Assembly: GCA_965644295.1 (NCBI GenBank)
Contig: CBFFRP010000212.1
Location: 1 to 64,000 of the forward strand
Length of the DNA stretch: 64,000 nucleotides
Direction: 5' to 3'
From: Paraphysomonas bandaiensis
Taxonomy: Eukaryota; Chrysophyceae
In this document: one piece after another, positions 1 through 10,005 of the stretch
Position numbering within the stretch: the first letter of the stretch is position 1
Layout of the letters: every line of letters starts with the position of its first letter
Program-made: the position numbers and the translations under genes
Notes under the pieces: generated by a model
Databases searched by the model: none
What the model was told of the DNA's origin: nothing
What the model saw: the letters and a program-made list of their open reading frames with translations, nothing else

Positions 1-1778
1 TCACCTGATGCCATTCTCCATCTTACCTCTTCAGCTAACTCTCCTTTGAATACTGTTCCTCCTCTTATCTCCGCTAATATTCTCATGGGTGACATATTCG
101 CAGTATGCGCTGCTGCATAAAGACTATCAAAGAACTGGACACAATCCACTCTCTTCACCATTCCTGCTGAGCGTCCTAAAGCATCAAAGTCTATAGGTTG
201 GAATCCCAGCTTTCCTGCGGTCTCCATCCTCATCCATCGAGGTATGGGTATCTTCCCCAACAAGTCAAACACATGCTGCGCAACATTCCGAGTCCTCAGA
301 AAACTCTGACACTTTTCCTCTAACTGCCGATCCAGACTACTCTTGTACTCCTTTCCCACCATATTACACCAGCGGCAGAATGTCTTATATCCACATGTCT
401 CTGCTTCTTCCCGTGTCATAGTCTGTATTACTGATAAAGGCCCTCTCATAACTCCCTTCCTATATACTCCTGCGTCGTTCTCCCAGTCATCACTATCTGT
501 TTCATCAACTTCCTCCATTACACGCATCCTGTCTAAGGTCCTTCTATTGCTATCACACATGCTCTCTCCTTTCTGTATCCACAACATCCTTGCCTTCTCT
601 GATAACTCCTTCCTAGCAGCTAATAGCGCCTCTTGCTGAGCCTCCACATACTGTATCCTCTCCCCTATTCGGTTTAGTTCAGTCAGCTGGCTGAGCATCT
701 TTATACCCGTCTCCATACTACCACTCAACAGTCTTCTTCGATTCCGGAGCCAATATTCACACGCCTGACGGTGCGCTGCAGTCAACCCCTCATTCCCTAC
801 TCCTATCTCTAATTCTTTCATCAACAGTCGATGCAACTCTCTTTCACTCTGTACACTTCTACTTAATCTCCCAATCTGTCCTTTTACACTCCGTTCTCTA
901 CTAGGCTCCACCAGCCATTCAGGTACTCTCATCTGCTTTTCTATCTCTTCTCCAAGACCTCTGGATAGGTCCCTAAAATTCACTTCTCTCACAGAATCCT
1001 CTCGTTTACTATATCCAGGACCTCCTGATGGGCCCCTCACATCTTCTGCACTTGCATACTCATCTCTTCTACTATATCTAGGACCTCCTGATGGGTCCCT
1101 CAAATCTTCATCTTTCATATAATCATCTCTTCTGTCATATCCAGGACCTCCTAATGGGCCCCTTAAATCTTCATCTTTCATATAATCATCTCCAGGACCT
1201 CCTAATGGGCCCCTTACATCTTTATCTGTTGCATAATCCTTTCTTCTAATATATCCAGGACCTCCTGATGGGCCCCTCACATCATCTGCTCTTGCGTAAA
1301 CATCTCTCCTTTTAATCTTCTCTTCTTTTCCTGTGCTCCTCCACGAGCTCTTCATATCATCTCTACTACTCCTATCCCCCATCTCCAGGTCTCTGCCTCC
1401 AAGAATAGGATCACGCATCCATTCTATCTGCTCTGTAGACCTTCCAGACCAATTGGGTTGGGTTCCACCTTTCCTGTCATCCATACTCTGCATCCTCAGC
1501 CCGTGCTCCAATAGGTCCTTCTGTGCATGGGACCGCAGTTCCTCCTTAGTCTCCTGTCTCTCCTCTCCCTCATGGTCTAGGCTGATACTCTCAATGTTTC
1601 CCTCTTCTGGCAAAGGCTCTCTCCGAGATCGTGCCGATAGTGCGCTGGGTGACGCATGGCTGAGTTGATCACTCTCAACCACTGTACCCAGCCCACGTTG
1701 TCCACCAAGTGTAACGACTACGGGTGATTGAGCCTCGCTATCATGACTAACATTGCTGGTCTTATCATCCCTGTCCAT
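1..1778 (-). CDS. Gag-like retroelement protein, partial (runs off the left edge)
   Basis: An uninterrupted reading frame starts at ATG 1778 and stays open to base 1, giving at least 592 codons without a stop; an in-frame TAA lies just upstream at 1827-1829. The N-terminus is acidic and Ser-rich. About 150 residues in come five to six imperfect 21-residue repeats built on D-[VL]-R-G-P-[SL]-G-G-P-G-[YD], encoded at roughly 1010-1300. The C-terminal half is helical and charged, with a CRWC motif, and resembles a structural (capsid-like) protein rather than an enzyme. No protease, integrase or reverse transcriptase motif is visible in the part present. I infer a retrotransposon gag, because of its length, lack of introns, composition and repeat-rich surroundings, but I cannot name the superfamily. 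The partner pol gene would lie beyond the left edge. A host low-complexity protein remains possible. Confidence 0.5.
   Translation of the reverse strand, partial: MDRDDKTSNVSHDSEAQSPVVVTLGGQRGLGTVVESDQLSHASPSALSARSRREPLPEEGNIESISLDHEGEERQETKEELRSHAQKDLLEHGLRMQSMDDRKGGTQPNWSGRSTEQIEWMRDPILGGRDLEMGDRSSRDDMKSSWRSTGKEEKIKRRDVYARADDVRGPSGGPGYIRRKDYATDKDVRGPLGGPGDDYMKDEDLRGPLGGPGYDRRDDYMKDEDLRDPSGGPRYSRRDEYASAEDVRGPSGGPGYSKREDSVREVNFRDLSRGLGEEIEKQMRVPEWLVEPSRERSVKGQIGRLSRSVQSERELHRLLMKELEIGVGNEGLTAAHRQACEYWLRNRRRLLSGSMETGIKMLSQLTELNRIGERIQYVEAQQEALLAARKELSEKARMLWIQKGESMCDSNRRTLDRMRVMEEVDETDSDDWENDAGVYRKGVMRGPLSVIQTMTREEAETCGYKTFCRWCNMVGKEYKSSLDRQLEEKCQSFLRTRNVAQHVFDLLGKIPIPRWMRMETAGKLGFQPIDFDALGRSAGMVKRVDCVQFFDSLYAAAHTANMSPMRILAEIRGGTVFKGELAEEVRWRMASG
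1010..1300 (-). repeat. In-frame 63-bp coding repeats (G-P-x-G-G-P-G units)
   Basis: The + strand shows a recurring CCAGGACCTCCTGATGGGCC word at about 60-bp spacing (a shorter spacing near 1195). Read on the minus strand it encodes the 21-residue repeats of the gag-like protein. Units differ mainly by substitutions that preserve the glycine and proline residues. Confidence 0.75.
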
Positions 1779-1828
1779 GTGCACAGGTGATGTGGGGTAG
1801 GATAGTCTTCTCACAACACTCTTCACTT

Positions 1829-2566
1829 AACTTCCTCTTCTTACTCTTTACTTCGCTACTTCTTAACTTTCAACAACTACGATATCAACTTTCACTATTA
1901 TATCTAAAACTCCATATCCTTCTACCTATATCCCCATAGTTAATTCTAGAAGTGGTTTCCCAGCCATAAATAGCTAGTTTTCTACTTCCAGAAATAATCA
2001 TATAGAAATCCCTTAACATCCTGCTATCTACTTCTATATCATCCTACAGAATACCTACGTATACCATCATAATACTGTACGGGTTACCATGAACGTCCGT
2101 TACATCCGTATGTACGGATAGTCACGGTACACTCCAACCCTATATCTGGTCTTAATACTCGTATCTTCTAATCTAATTTATCTACCATCTACATCTCATC
2201 TCATACTACAACCTACATCACTTCATCTTATTCTTCAGCCATAACAACCTCCTAAATCACCCATACTTGTCATACCCAATTTTGCTACATGAGTTATGTG
2301 ATTATGAAGACTAATTTATGACACACAAGACACACAAGCATGCGCAATACATATCAATATATATATTGCGAGGCAAAATTTCGATAAAATAACAATAAAT
2401 ATATATATTGTAGTAAGCAAAAGTATATAATATATAATTGCAATCCAATATATTATTTTACCTGGCCCTGCTCGCCTGCGTGTAGAAATGGTTTTTACTT
2501 TTTTCTAAGCATATCAATTATAAAAAACAAGAAACGACTTTTTATGTATTGAATGTCTGATTATTT
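1829..2566. other. AT-rich spacer upstream of the gag-like ORF
   Basis: No coding signal is visible. If the gag-like ORF belongs to an LTR element, its leader and 5' LTR should lie here, but I could not find a convincing TG...CA boundary or primer-binding site. A cluster of GTAC/GTATAC-type words lies at about 2060-2130, and ATAT-rich runs at 2350-2440. Confidence 0.5.
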
Positions 2567-2730
2567 AGCAATAGGCGTTGAAAGCCTGCACCAATTAGTG
2601 GCTAGAAGAATGCTAGTCATACTAGTTAGACTACTACCCGTAACTAATCAATACAAACTCTTTTATCCTACTATTTAACGCTACAGAAGCTGCTTGTGCG
2701 TCGCCGCAAGCACCAAGGTGCAACCACTTC
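2567..2730 (+). repeat. R1 dispersed repeat, copy A (5' part only)
   Basis: This matches the 5' portion of the copies at 12812 and 30215. It begins near AGCAATAGGCGTT and ends at the conserved 45-base core (2686-2730). Similarity to the other copies stops right after the core, so this copy is truncated at its 3' end. Confidence 0.75.
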
Positions 2731-4448
2731 CGTTCTTAGTGTGTGTTATGAGGCTCGCCATGATCGTGTGTCCTGGGACTCACCGGCGCGTGTGATCTGG
2801 AGGTCTCCTCTTGGGATGAGACTCCACTCGCTATATGATAGATAGCCTTATGTACCTCACGGGGACTGACTTATTAGCCTTATGGCAGTTAGGGGAAACA
2901 GTAATATGCCCTTCTGAGATTGGCGATCTGGTGGCCTTCCTTTAGGCATTGTTCCAAGTGGCTCGGAGGTATGTGGATGAAGGTCTTGCAAAAGGTTATG
3001 GCCTACTGTGAAGAAGCGTCGAAATCGGCTCTTTTGCTGTCTTAGCCAGCGGTAGAGAACACATGCAAGAGGGTGTATAGCTGTACAGGGGTGGGATGTG
3101 AGGGTCATCCGGTGTGTCCAGCTACAGGGAGTCGAGAGGGAGTGTGATGGTGCAAGAGAGGCAACATCTGATTGAGGGGAGTGAGACTGCGCAACAGAAC
3201 AAGAGTCACTGAGGTCGAGTACTCTGATAGACCTATGCACGAGATGATCGTGATGATGATGATGGTCTGGAGGAGACACTCGGACGTCCTCAGCTGCTCT
3301 TGTTAGTGTCTGTGTTGGTGCAGGGGGTACAGACTGAGGCATAGAGAGTGTGTGTAAGGAAGATGACGGCAAGGTATCAGAGACGAAGGGAGGGGAGATG
3401 GTTTGTCTGGGGGTTTTCTAGGAGGAGGTAGAGTGTACTGTGTGTGTGTATGACACTGCAGTGGTGTTATGAGTGTGTTGGACAGAGAGAGAGAGCTGGT
3501 GATGTGTCCAGCAGTACAGGTAGACAGGTACATGGACATGGTGATGTGTCCAACAGCAGTAGAGGTATACACGGAATGGTATACATCCTGTAGGACACAG
3601 TAGTACAGTAGTCGAGTATACCGTATGCGGAATACAGTGTCTATCCAATGAGATGGATGGGCTGTGGGGGTGATAGGTGAACAGGGTGAGGGGGTAGCCT
3701 GCTGGGTGGATGGACCACAGACAAACCATGTTGGGTTGGGCTGGGTTGTCGTCAGGAGACGGCCCTGTTGTGCAGTGGAGAGGTGTCGAGAGGAGACAGG
3801 GGTTGCAGAGAAGGTACATGGGGGCCGTTTGCGTGGATCTGCTCGCACGAGCCATGCTGTAAGTGGTTGTATCCGTAGAGAACCGTGTAGGAGACGAAGG
3901 TGTCTCCTTAGGTGATAGCATATGCATGCGGTCAGCGCTGCATTGGTGCAGGCACGTTGTTTAACTGAAGTAGTTGAGTAGGGTGAAGGTTGCAAGGCCA
4001 GGCAGGGGGACTTGGAGCGTGTACAACATGGTGTGACAGGTAATTTGTCGGAAGCGTGGTGGTCAACAAAATGCAGCAGTAAGGGAGTGTAAAAGGCCCT
4101 GGGCACACTGATGTGACTCAGCCACGGTCTCAATAGAGACATTGGGCTTGGAGCTGGTTAATAGGGTGAAACTTTATGTTGGACTGTATTTGCCATCGTA
4201 GGGCAGAGAATTATACTTTTTATGAAGACCTTGTTGTGTTTCTGACACACTGAAAAGATTTACGTTCGAGCCAGTCATTTTTTATCAATACTATTTGATT
4301 AAAAGGATGGAGATCCCTTTCATGTGTTTAGTAAGAGCTGATCACATCAAAAGCTAAGAAAATGTTGATAGGATATATTCCACTTTAATCTTAACACTGA
4401 CAAATAGTTTATGACAAATAGACACCACTAGCTAACACAAGTTACGTA
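2731..4448. other. G-rich block with no convincing gene, then AT-rich spacer
   Basis: From about 2731 to 4150 the + strand is strongly enriched in G and GT and is clearly less AT-rich than the other spacers. Overlapping minus-strand frames of 171, 279 and 169 codons exist. Their translations are Ser/Thr/His/Leu-rich, low in complexity, lack domain motifs and overlap each other, so they look like by-products of strand bias. The block could be a non-coding transcript or an old element. The stretch 4150-4448 is ordinary AT-rich sequence. Confidence 0.4.
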
Positions 4449-7400
4449 CTACACTAGACTATTTTGCTTTTCGCTCCACAACCAGTCCGCCATCGAATCG
4501 ATCCAATGTCCAGCAACTGGGAAGCGACCAAGTTTCACATCCTGCACATTGAACATTACTCGTACAACAATCCATATCATTAAATGACCTTCAAATCCGT
4601 GCCATTCTTATCAAAATTTTCTTCTTGTAGACCAGTGGCCCCTATTCTACTGGAGAGAGTGCTTAACCAATACGGAAGAGTGTATTTTGGTAGCGCCATA
4701 TCGAGTTCCAGTTGACGCCCAGTGCTATGACGAATATCTGTCTTGCAGGCCCCACAAAGTCGAAACTAAAAAAAATCACAATTCAGGCAAAAATAATCCC
4801 TCTACACACCTGTTTTCGTTCATGTGGATCTAATTCAGTCATGCGATCATAAGTCTACAACCAAGTTATCAAGAGATTCAATGATAATTATACACTTTTA
4901 CCTCTGAAAAACTATCCGGCAAGCAATCTGCAATATCAACGTAAGGGGCATCGTCGTTGCAGAACACTCCTCCGCATCGTCGACAATGGTGTTTCCGATA
5001 AAACAGAGTGAACTGCACAGCGCACTTCTTGCAGTGCCAAGCGCTATCATCAGATACCCATAAAGCATCTCCCTCGCACAGCGCCCAGGAGCCACTCATA
5101 AACTGACGTACAATTTCAGTCTTTGTTAATTCTTTCTCGGTGAGGCAGCGATTAGAATTTTCGAAATGAGTGGATGGCACTGATGACTTGGCGCTTTTGA
5201 TTTCCTTGCGGTCTGACATCGGCACCAGCGTTTGTTCCATGCGAGAATCATCAGTTTTGAAATCGTGTACATCGTACGATTTTTCGCTCGAAGGGTGGGT
5301 GAGACTACTATCTGCCATGGAAAACAAACGTGCATCTCTATTAAGAAGAGTGTATAATGATTTCATTTCTCGTCTAAAAAAGAGGTGCTGCGGATCCTCA
5401 TCACAAACATCGCGCGCTAAGACAGACGGAGAACCCTCTCGGTCAAATACACCTGGCGTTAATCGATCAATGCAACCGCATTCAGACCCCCGTTGCTCAC
5501 AAATATCGCACACATCCGAAGCAATGCTATCGTGCCTTAACTTAAACATCTCTCCCAGTATCTTGGGGTCATGGTGATCGCAAAAATCGGCTGTAAGCGT
5601 GTTCCGTGATTCCTCAGCACCGAAGACAAGTGGCAAAAGTAGTGCTTGCCAAGGCTGCAGTTTCACCAGATAGGCAGCGTCATCCCTGTAGCCCACCCAA
5701 TAGAGAGGTACGCCGTCAGAATTGACACGAAAGTCGTCATCACATGCATTAGATATTGCACTGGGCCTGTCATGAGCACTCTGATTTCCACTATGCGTGA
5801 GTGACATTCTACTTGCTAATTTTTTGAACCCAATACCTAGAGCAACACTGAGTCTTTTCTTGCGTGTCATTTTGATACCCGTATTGTCACTAAACTGTTC
5901 TGAGCCTGAATCTACATTTCTTTTTGCAATACATACATCATCTTGAGACATTGTAATGTTGTGGCAGCCTCCAGAAATATCGCCCTTGTTTTGGAGAGGC
6001 GTGTCTGCAGAAATGGTTCGTTGCTTCAATTTACCAGTAGAGCCCTTCACCCAACTAAGTATATCAGGAGTTAAAGACGCAGACCGGTGACGAGTAACTG
6101 ATGTTGGTCCCACTGAATCGCACTCTGTTGAAGCTTCAGGGGCGAAATGAGGTAAATTTGTACTACTTCTAGAATCATCGCTAGTTTTGGGTCGACTTTC
6201 AGTCGAAATTCGTGAAAATATGGCTAAACGACTCTTTTTCACTGGAACGATGTCCACATCGCTGTCGACATCATCAGGATCACTTTCACAATCTCGTAGA
6301 AAATTTTGAACAGCCACCCCGGCGCTACCAAAACCACTGTCAATGCTGTCATCATCACTCGACTCAAATGTCGCCGCAGTTGTCACGCCGAGTGGATCAG
6401 GTGTAGAAGGTAGTTTTTCACCCATGTCGTTCTCACTATTCGCGATGGGTAATACACTATCACTGGCACCAAATATACCACTTCGCTTCTCTGACTCACT
6501 TGAGTCCACCTCTCGCGACTTGAAGATATGCACATAGCTGTCGTCTGTTCTAATCTCCACCTCATCACCAGCTGCAGTTTTCACAACTGCATTTTCATCG
6601 TCGCACTTAGACATTGCAGCTAGTGACAGCTGAGCGGTATCACATTTATTTTCGGTGCGGGCTCGAGACAAAATTCGAGTGTGAGACAGAGCTGACGAGG
6701 AAGAAGGTGTCGGTACAGACGACCACACACAAGTATGGTGTCTTGTACAGGGCATGCAAAATGCGACCCCACACATGGCACAATTAGCTTTCCGCGAATT
6801 CGTTGCAGAAAATAGTGTATGACACCCCACACAAGACTTCTCCCGTAGAACAAACGAAGCGGCCGACCCTGAATGCGATACCAGATCCCGAGGTGTAGTG
6901 AGGCAGGCGGCAGAGTGACTTGAAGTGACTGGAGAGAGGGCCCCTGGTATCGCAGGATCTGCCCCTGCCAACAAAAGGACCCGCACAACGTCAGGGCGAT
7001 TGTGCGCAGCGGCGAAGTGCAAAGGAGTGCGCAGCCATCTGTCTTGCGAATTGGGATCTGCGCCACCGACAGCTAAAAAAAATGAAACCACACGAATGTG
7101 GGCGTTAACGGTTATAGAATAGCGCAGAAGATGGTCCGCCATATTGTACCGCGACAAATCACTGGTCATGCATGCTACACACTCTTCCCACTTTTGGTTG
7201 AGCTGTATCCAAAGTGCCACGCGGTCGCACATTTCAATAACTTGTTTCAGCTCATATGCCCGAGATATCAAATGTGGGTCAGCTAGGAACATAAAATACG
7301 CCTCATATGAACCTGCCGCATCAGAGTTGGACAGTGTATCTCTCGAAGTGTACGTCGGACGACGAGTGAGACTGTGCCTAAGAGATTGAGCAGGTTCCTC

Positions 7401-9445
7401 TTCCAACGCCTCATTAGCCTCTGCATAAATGCGTGAGCAGTCAGAATCCGACATAACCTTTTGATCGACCCCGCCGGTCAAATCAATATACATTCGGTCA
7501 GTTCTGATGTCATTCTTAAGATTGAGATGGGGAGATTGTTTTGACACAGTTGTCAACGAATCTGTGCTAGCAACATTCGATTTAACCACACTTTCATTCG
7601 AAACTCTCTCCACCAGCTCCAAAATCACTCCTCGGACAATATCGGCATCTGCACTTCCAGTTCTCCTATCCATAGGCGATCTATTTCCTCCAGCACACAT
7701 TATACCAGGGGTACGCATAGACATATTTCCATTCAAATCATTTGTAGACCAGGTACACAAATCCCCTCCACTTGAATTGCGACTCAAGTTTTGACTACTG
7801 TGCCGATCTTTCACCCATCGCCCGGTATCAGCATCACGTTCCTGCATAGCTGTCCTCGCCTCCGTCAAGTATCGTGTTCGCAAAGACAGCAGCATCTCAG
7901 CACGCATGTCTTCAGTATATCGCGGGTCAAGCATATGAACTTCCTGTGAGCTGGTGGAAGGTAATCTAACAGGTACTAGCCGAATCCGTAAAGCCCGTAA
8001 GACCACCTCCTCCGTGGATACAGTTAGACATAAATGACGAAACTCCTTGAGCAATTCCTCTGTTGCCATCGAAAGTAGTTGGCTCTCTAAGCTTTCCATG
8101 ATTGCCAATGCGCAGCGAAGCTGTACATCCTGTAGACCTGCAAAAAAAAGGTCCCATACTGCAACTGTGAGATCAAATGGACACGCTAGAGTGAACAGAG
8201 TCGTGAACCACTCGATCGAGTAGAAAGGTGCGATGAACCCCCTGCACAGCACTGTAAGGAAAATCGCAATGATAATGAACAGGTTAGTAGCTATTTTGCC
8301 GTCCTCAAATATTAATAATGCGTAGTTAGCTTATACCAACATCACATATGCAACTTCAAGTGGTTTACACTGAATAACAAAAACATAATTGCACTGGTAA
8401 GACACAACAGGACATAACACATCTACCCTACACAAAGTAGCACTCACCTTTCCTTCAGTGTCGCAGCTAGAACAGGAAGTCGATGTCCTAACTGCATTTC
8501 AAATACCTCCATGAAGTCAGACAACACAGGAAGTTTGGTTTCATACAAACAGCATATATGTCGGTTTCGAAGAGCGTACAGGAACAAACAGAAGGAGTCT
8601 TCTTCGGAAGACATCTGCGATAAAGAGATGATGATAGAACAATGTTCGTCAGGAATCAAAGATTACCAATCTAAAAATTGACATAAAACAATCACAACAT
8701 ATAATACGAACTGTAGTCTTGATTGATACTGGCAACTAACGTGATATGTATTACCTTCAGGAGGAAGTCAACAACATAGTTCATTCCTTGACAATACCCC
8801 ATCGAATCCGTTATGCTGAGGGCAGTTAGAACCCTATGCATTGCACGTGCTGTCCCAGCTTTGCCTAAAAGGGTACATCTCATACATACGAACTGGATAT
8901 TTTATGAAAACACAATACCCAAATCTGATGTGTCACCAAAGACTTTCGGACCGTCTTTTACAGCACCGACAGTTCGCAGTACATCTCTACACAATTGTTG
9001 GCATAAAAACTAAATTGAGTTGAGAGAATTGCACCATACTTTTCAATAATCTCCCCATCTTCGCATCCTAGGCCTTTAACACAATGATAGAGATACATGT
9101 AGCTCGACACCAGTCCTTTAGGTATCATATCCATCCACCTACACCCCCGACAGAGTTCACGTAACGCGATCCGATCAAAGTGTGCTATTTCATCATGCTT
9201 GACATGCTCCTGTATCCTTTGCCAAAAGCGAACTGCAGCATGAGAGCATTTATTAGCACCGGACACAATCCACAGACTACTTACAGTTGCCGCTCCTCCT
9301 GTCAGTGAGGGATGCCCTCTCAGCAGTCGAATTGTCTTTAAATAAGTAAGATATTATTAGTTTCAGTAAATACTTCAATACCACTTCTGAAAGAATCCGA
9401 ATTGCTCGCCCTGCCACTGACGGCAGGTTGACTCTCAAACTGCAT
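4449..9445 (-). CDS. TBC-domain RabGAP with ankyrin repeats and C-terminal FYVE finger
   Basis: My model has ten exons: 9445-9382, 9335-9285, 9232-9040, 8986-8919, 8864-8755, 8614-8448, 8241-4902, 4854-4810, 4765-4589 and 4541-4449. They encode 1435 residues. The TBC domain (about 40-290) keeps both catalytic fingers: the arginine finger in IEKDVLRT (R107) and the glutamine finger in YCQGMNYV (Q151). These motifs accelerate GTP hydrolysis by Rab GTPases. Ankyrin-type units lie near 595-650 (TPLHFAAAHNRPDVVRVLL), followed by a CxxC cluster near 690-715. A long acidic Ser-rich linker leads to a FYVE-type zinc finger near 1283-1360 (CKKC, HHCRRCG, then CGAC after two introns), expected to bind PI3P on endosomes. 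Nine introns of 44-206 bases all keep frame. I infer an endosomal Rab regulator; the target Rab is unknown. The start ATG 9445 is the first in frame and is less certain than the junctions. Confidence 0.88.
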
Positions 9446-10005
9446 TGGCGCCAAGATTATTCCACCTCAACTCAACTCAGTTCGGTCTAAATTCAGTTCC
9501 CAACGCAAATAATTACTCAGGATGTCTGTGTGATCATTGTCATCTTCGAAGCATATTTAAAGCACTTGATTTCTGCGAGGCATTAAAATAGATTTAACAC
9601 AATCGCATCGCACTCTGATGATGGTACTGTCGAAATCAGCTCAGCTGATATGCAGTCACCAACAGCACTGTATCTACTGGATATTATTTGTGCTGAATAG
9701 CAGGATTTTAGGAAAACAGCCTAATTTTTAGGATGGTGTGGGAAGAATTGCTCGGATACATATCCGGATATCTAGGGTATGTGCAGCAGTGTGTTATACG
9801 TAGTACATCCGTGCTTTTTCGTACAGCACGTCGTTCGTAGGAATTCCTACGAGCAGTATGAATAGGAATCCCTCCAAAACTGGATTTTCCTTCCCATACG
9901 ATCCCAGTCACGCACTTTTGTTCTTCTACAGCCAATGTTTTTTACGTCAATGTACAGCACAGATCACAGCGATGCACATATCCATGATATAGCCTAGCTG
10001 TCAAA
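9446..10005. promoter_or_regulatory. Divergent promoter region between RabGAP and phosphatase
   Basis: This 560-bp spacer separates two genes transcribed away from each other. It contains the 16-bp palindrome CGTAGGAATTCCTACG at 9836-9851 and several GTAC and GCAGTA words. Core promoter elements were not identified. Confidence 0.45.
9836..9851. promoter_or_regulatory. 16-bp perfect palindrome CGTAGGAATTCCTACG
   Basis: The site is perfectly self-complementary. The same AGGAATTCCT core recurs at 23861 and 59238, both in upstream-type regions. A dimeric DNA-binding protein site is a reasonable inference. Confidence 0.4.

Noticed and set aside
2857-4142. Three overlapping minus-strand frames of 169-279 codons
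   Set aside because: Low-complexity Ser/Thr/His/Leu translations, mutually overlapping, no motifs, no splice context; explained by strand composition.
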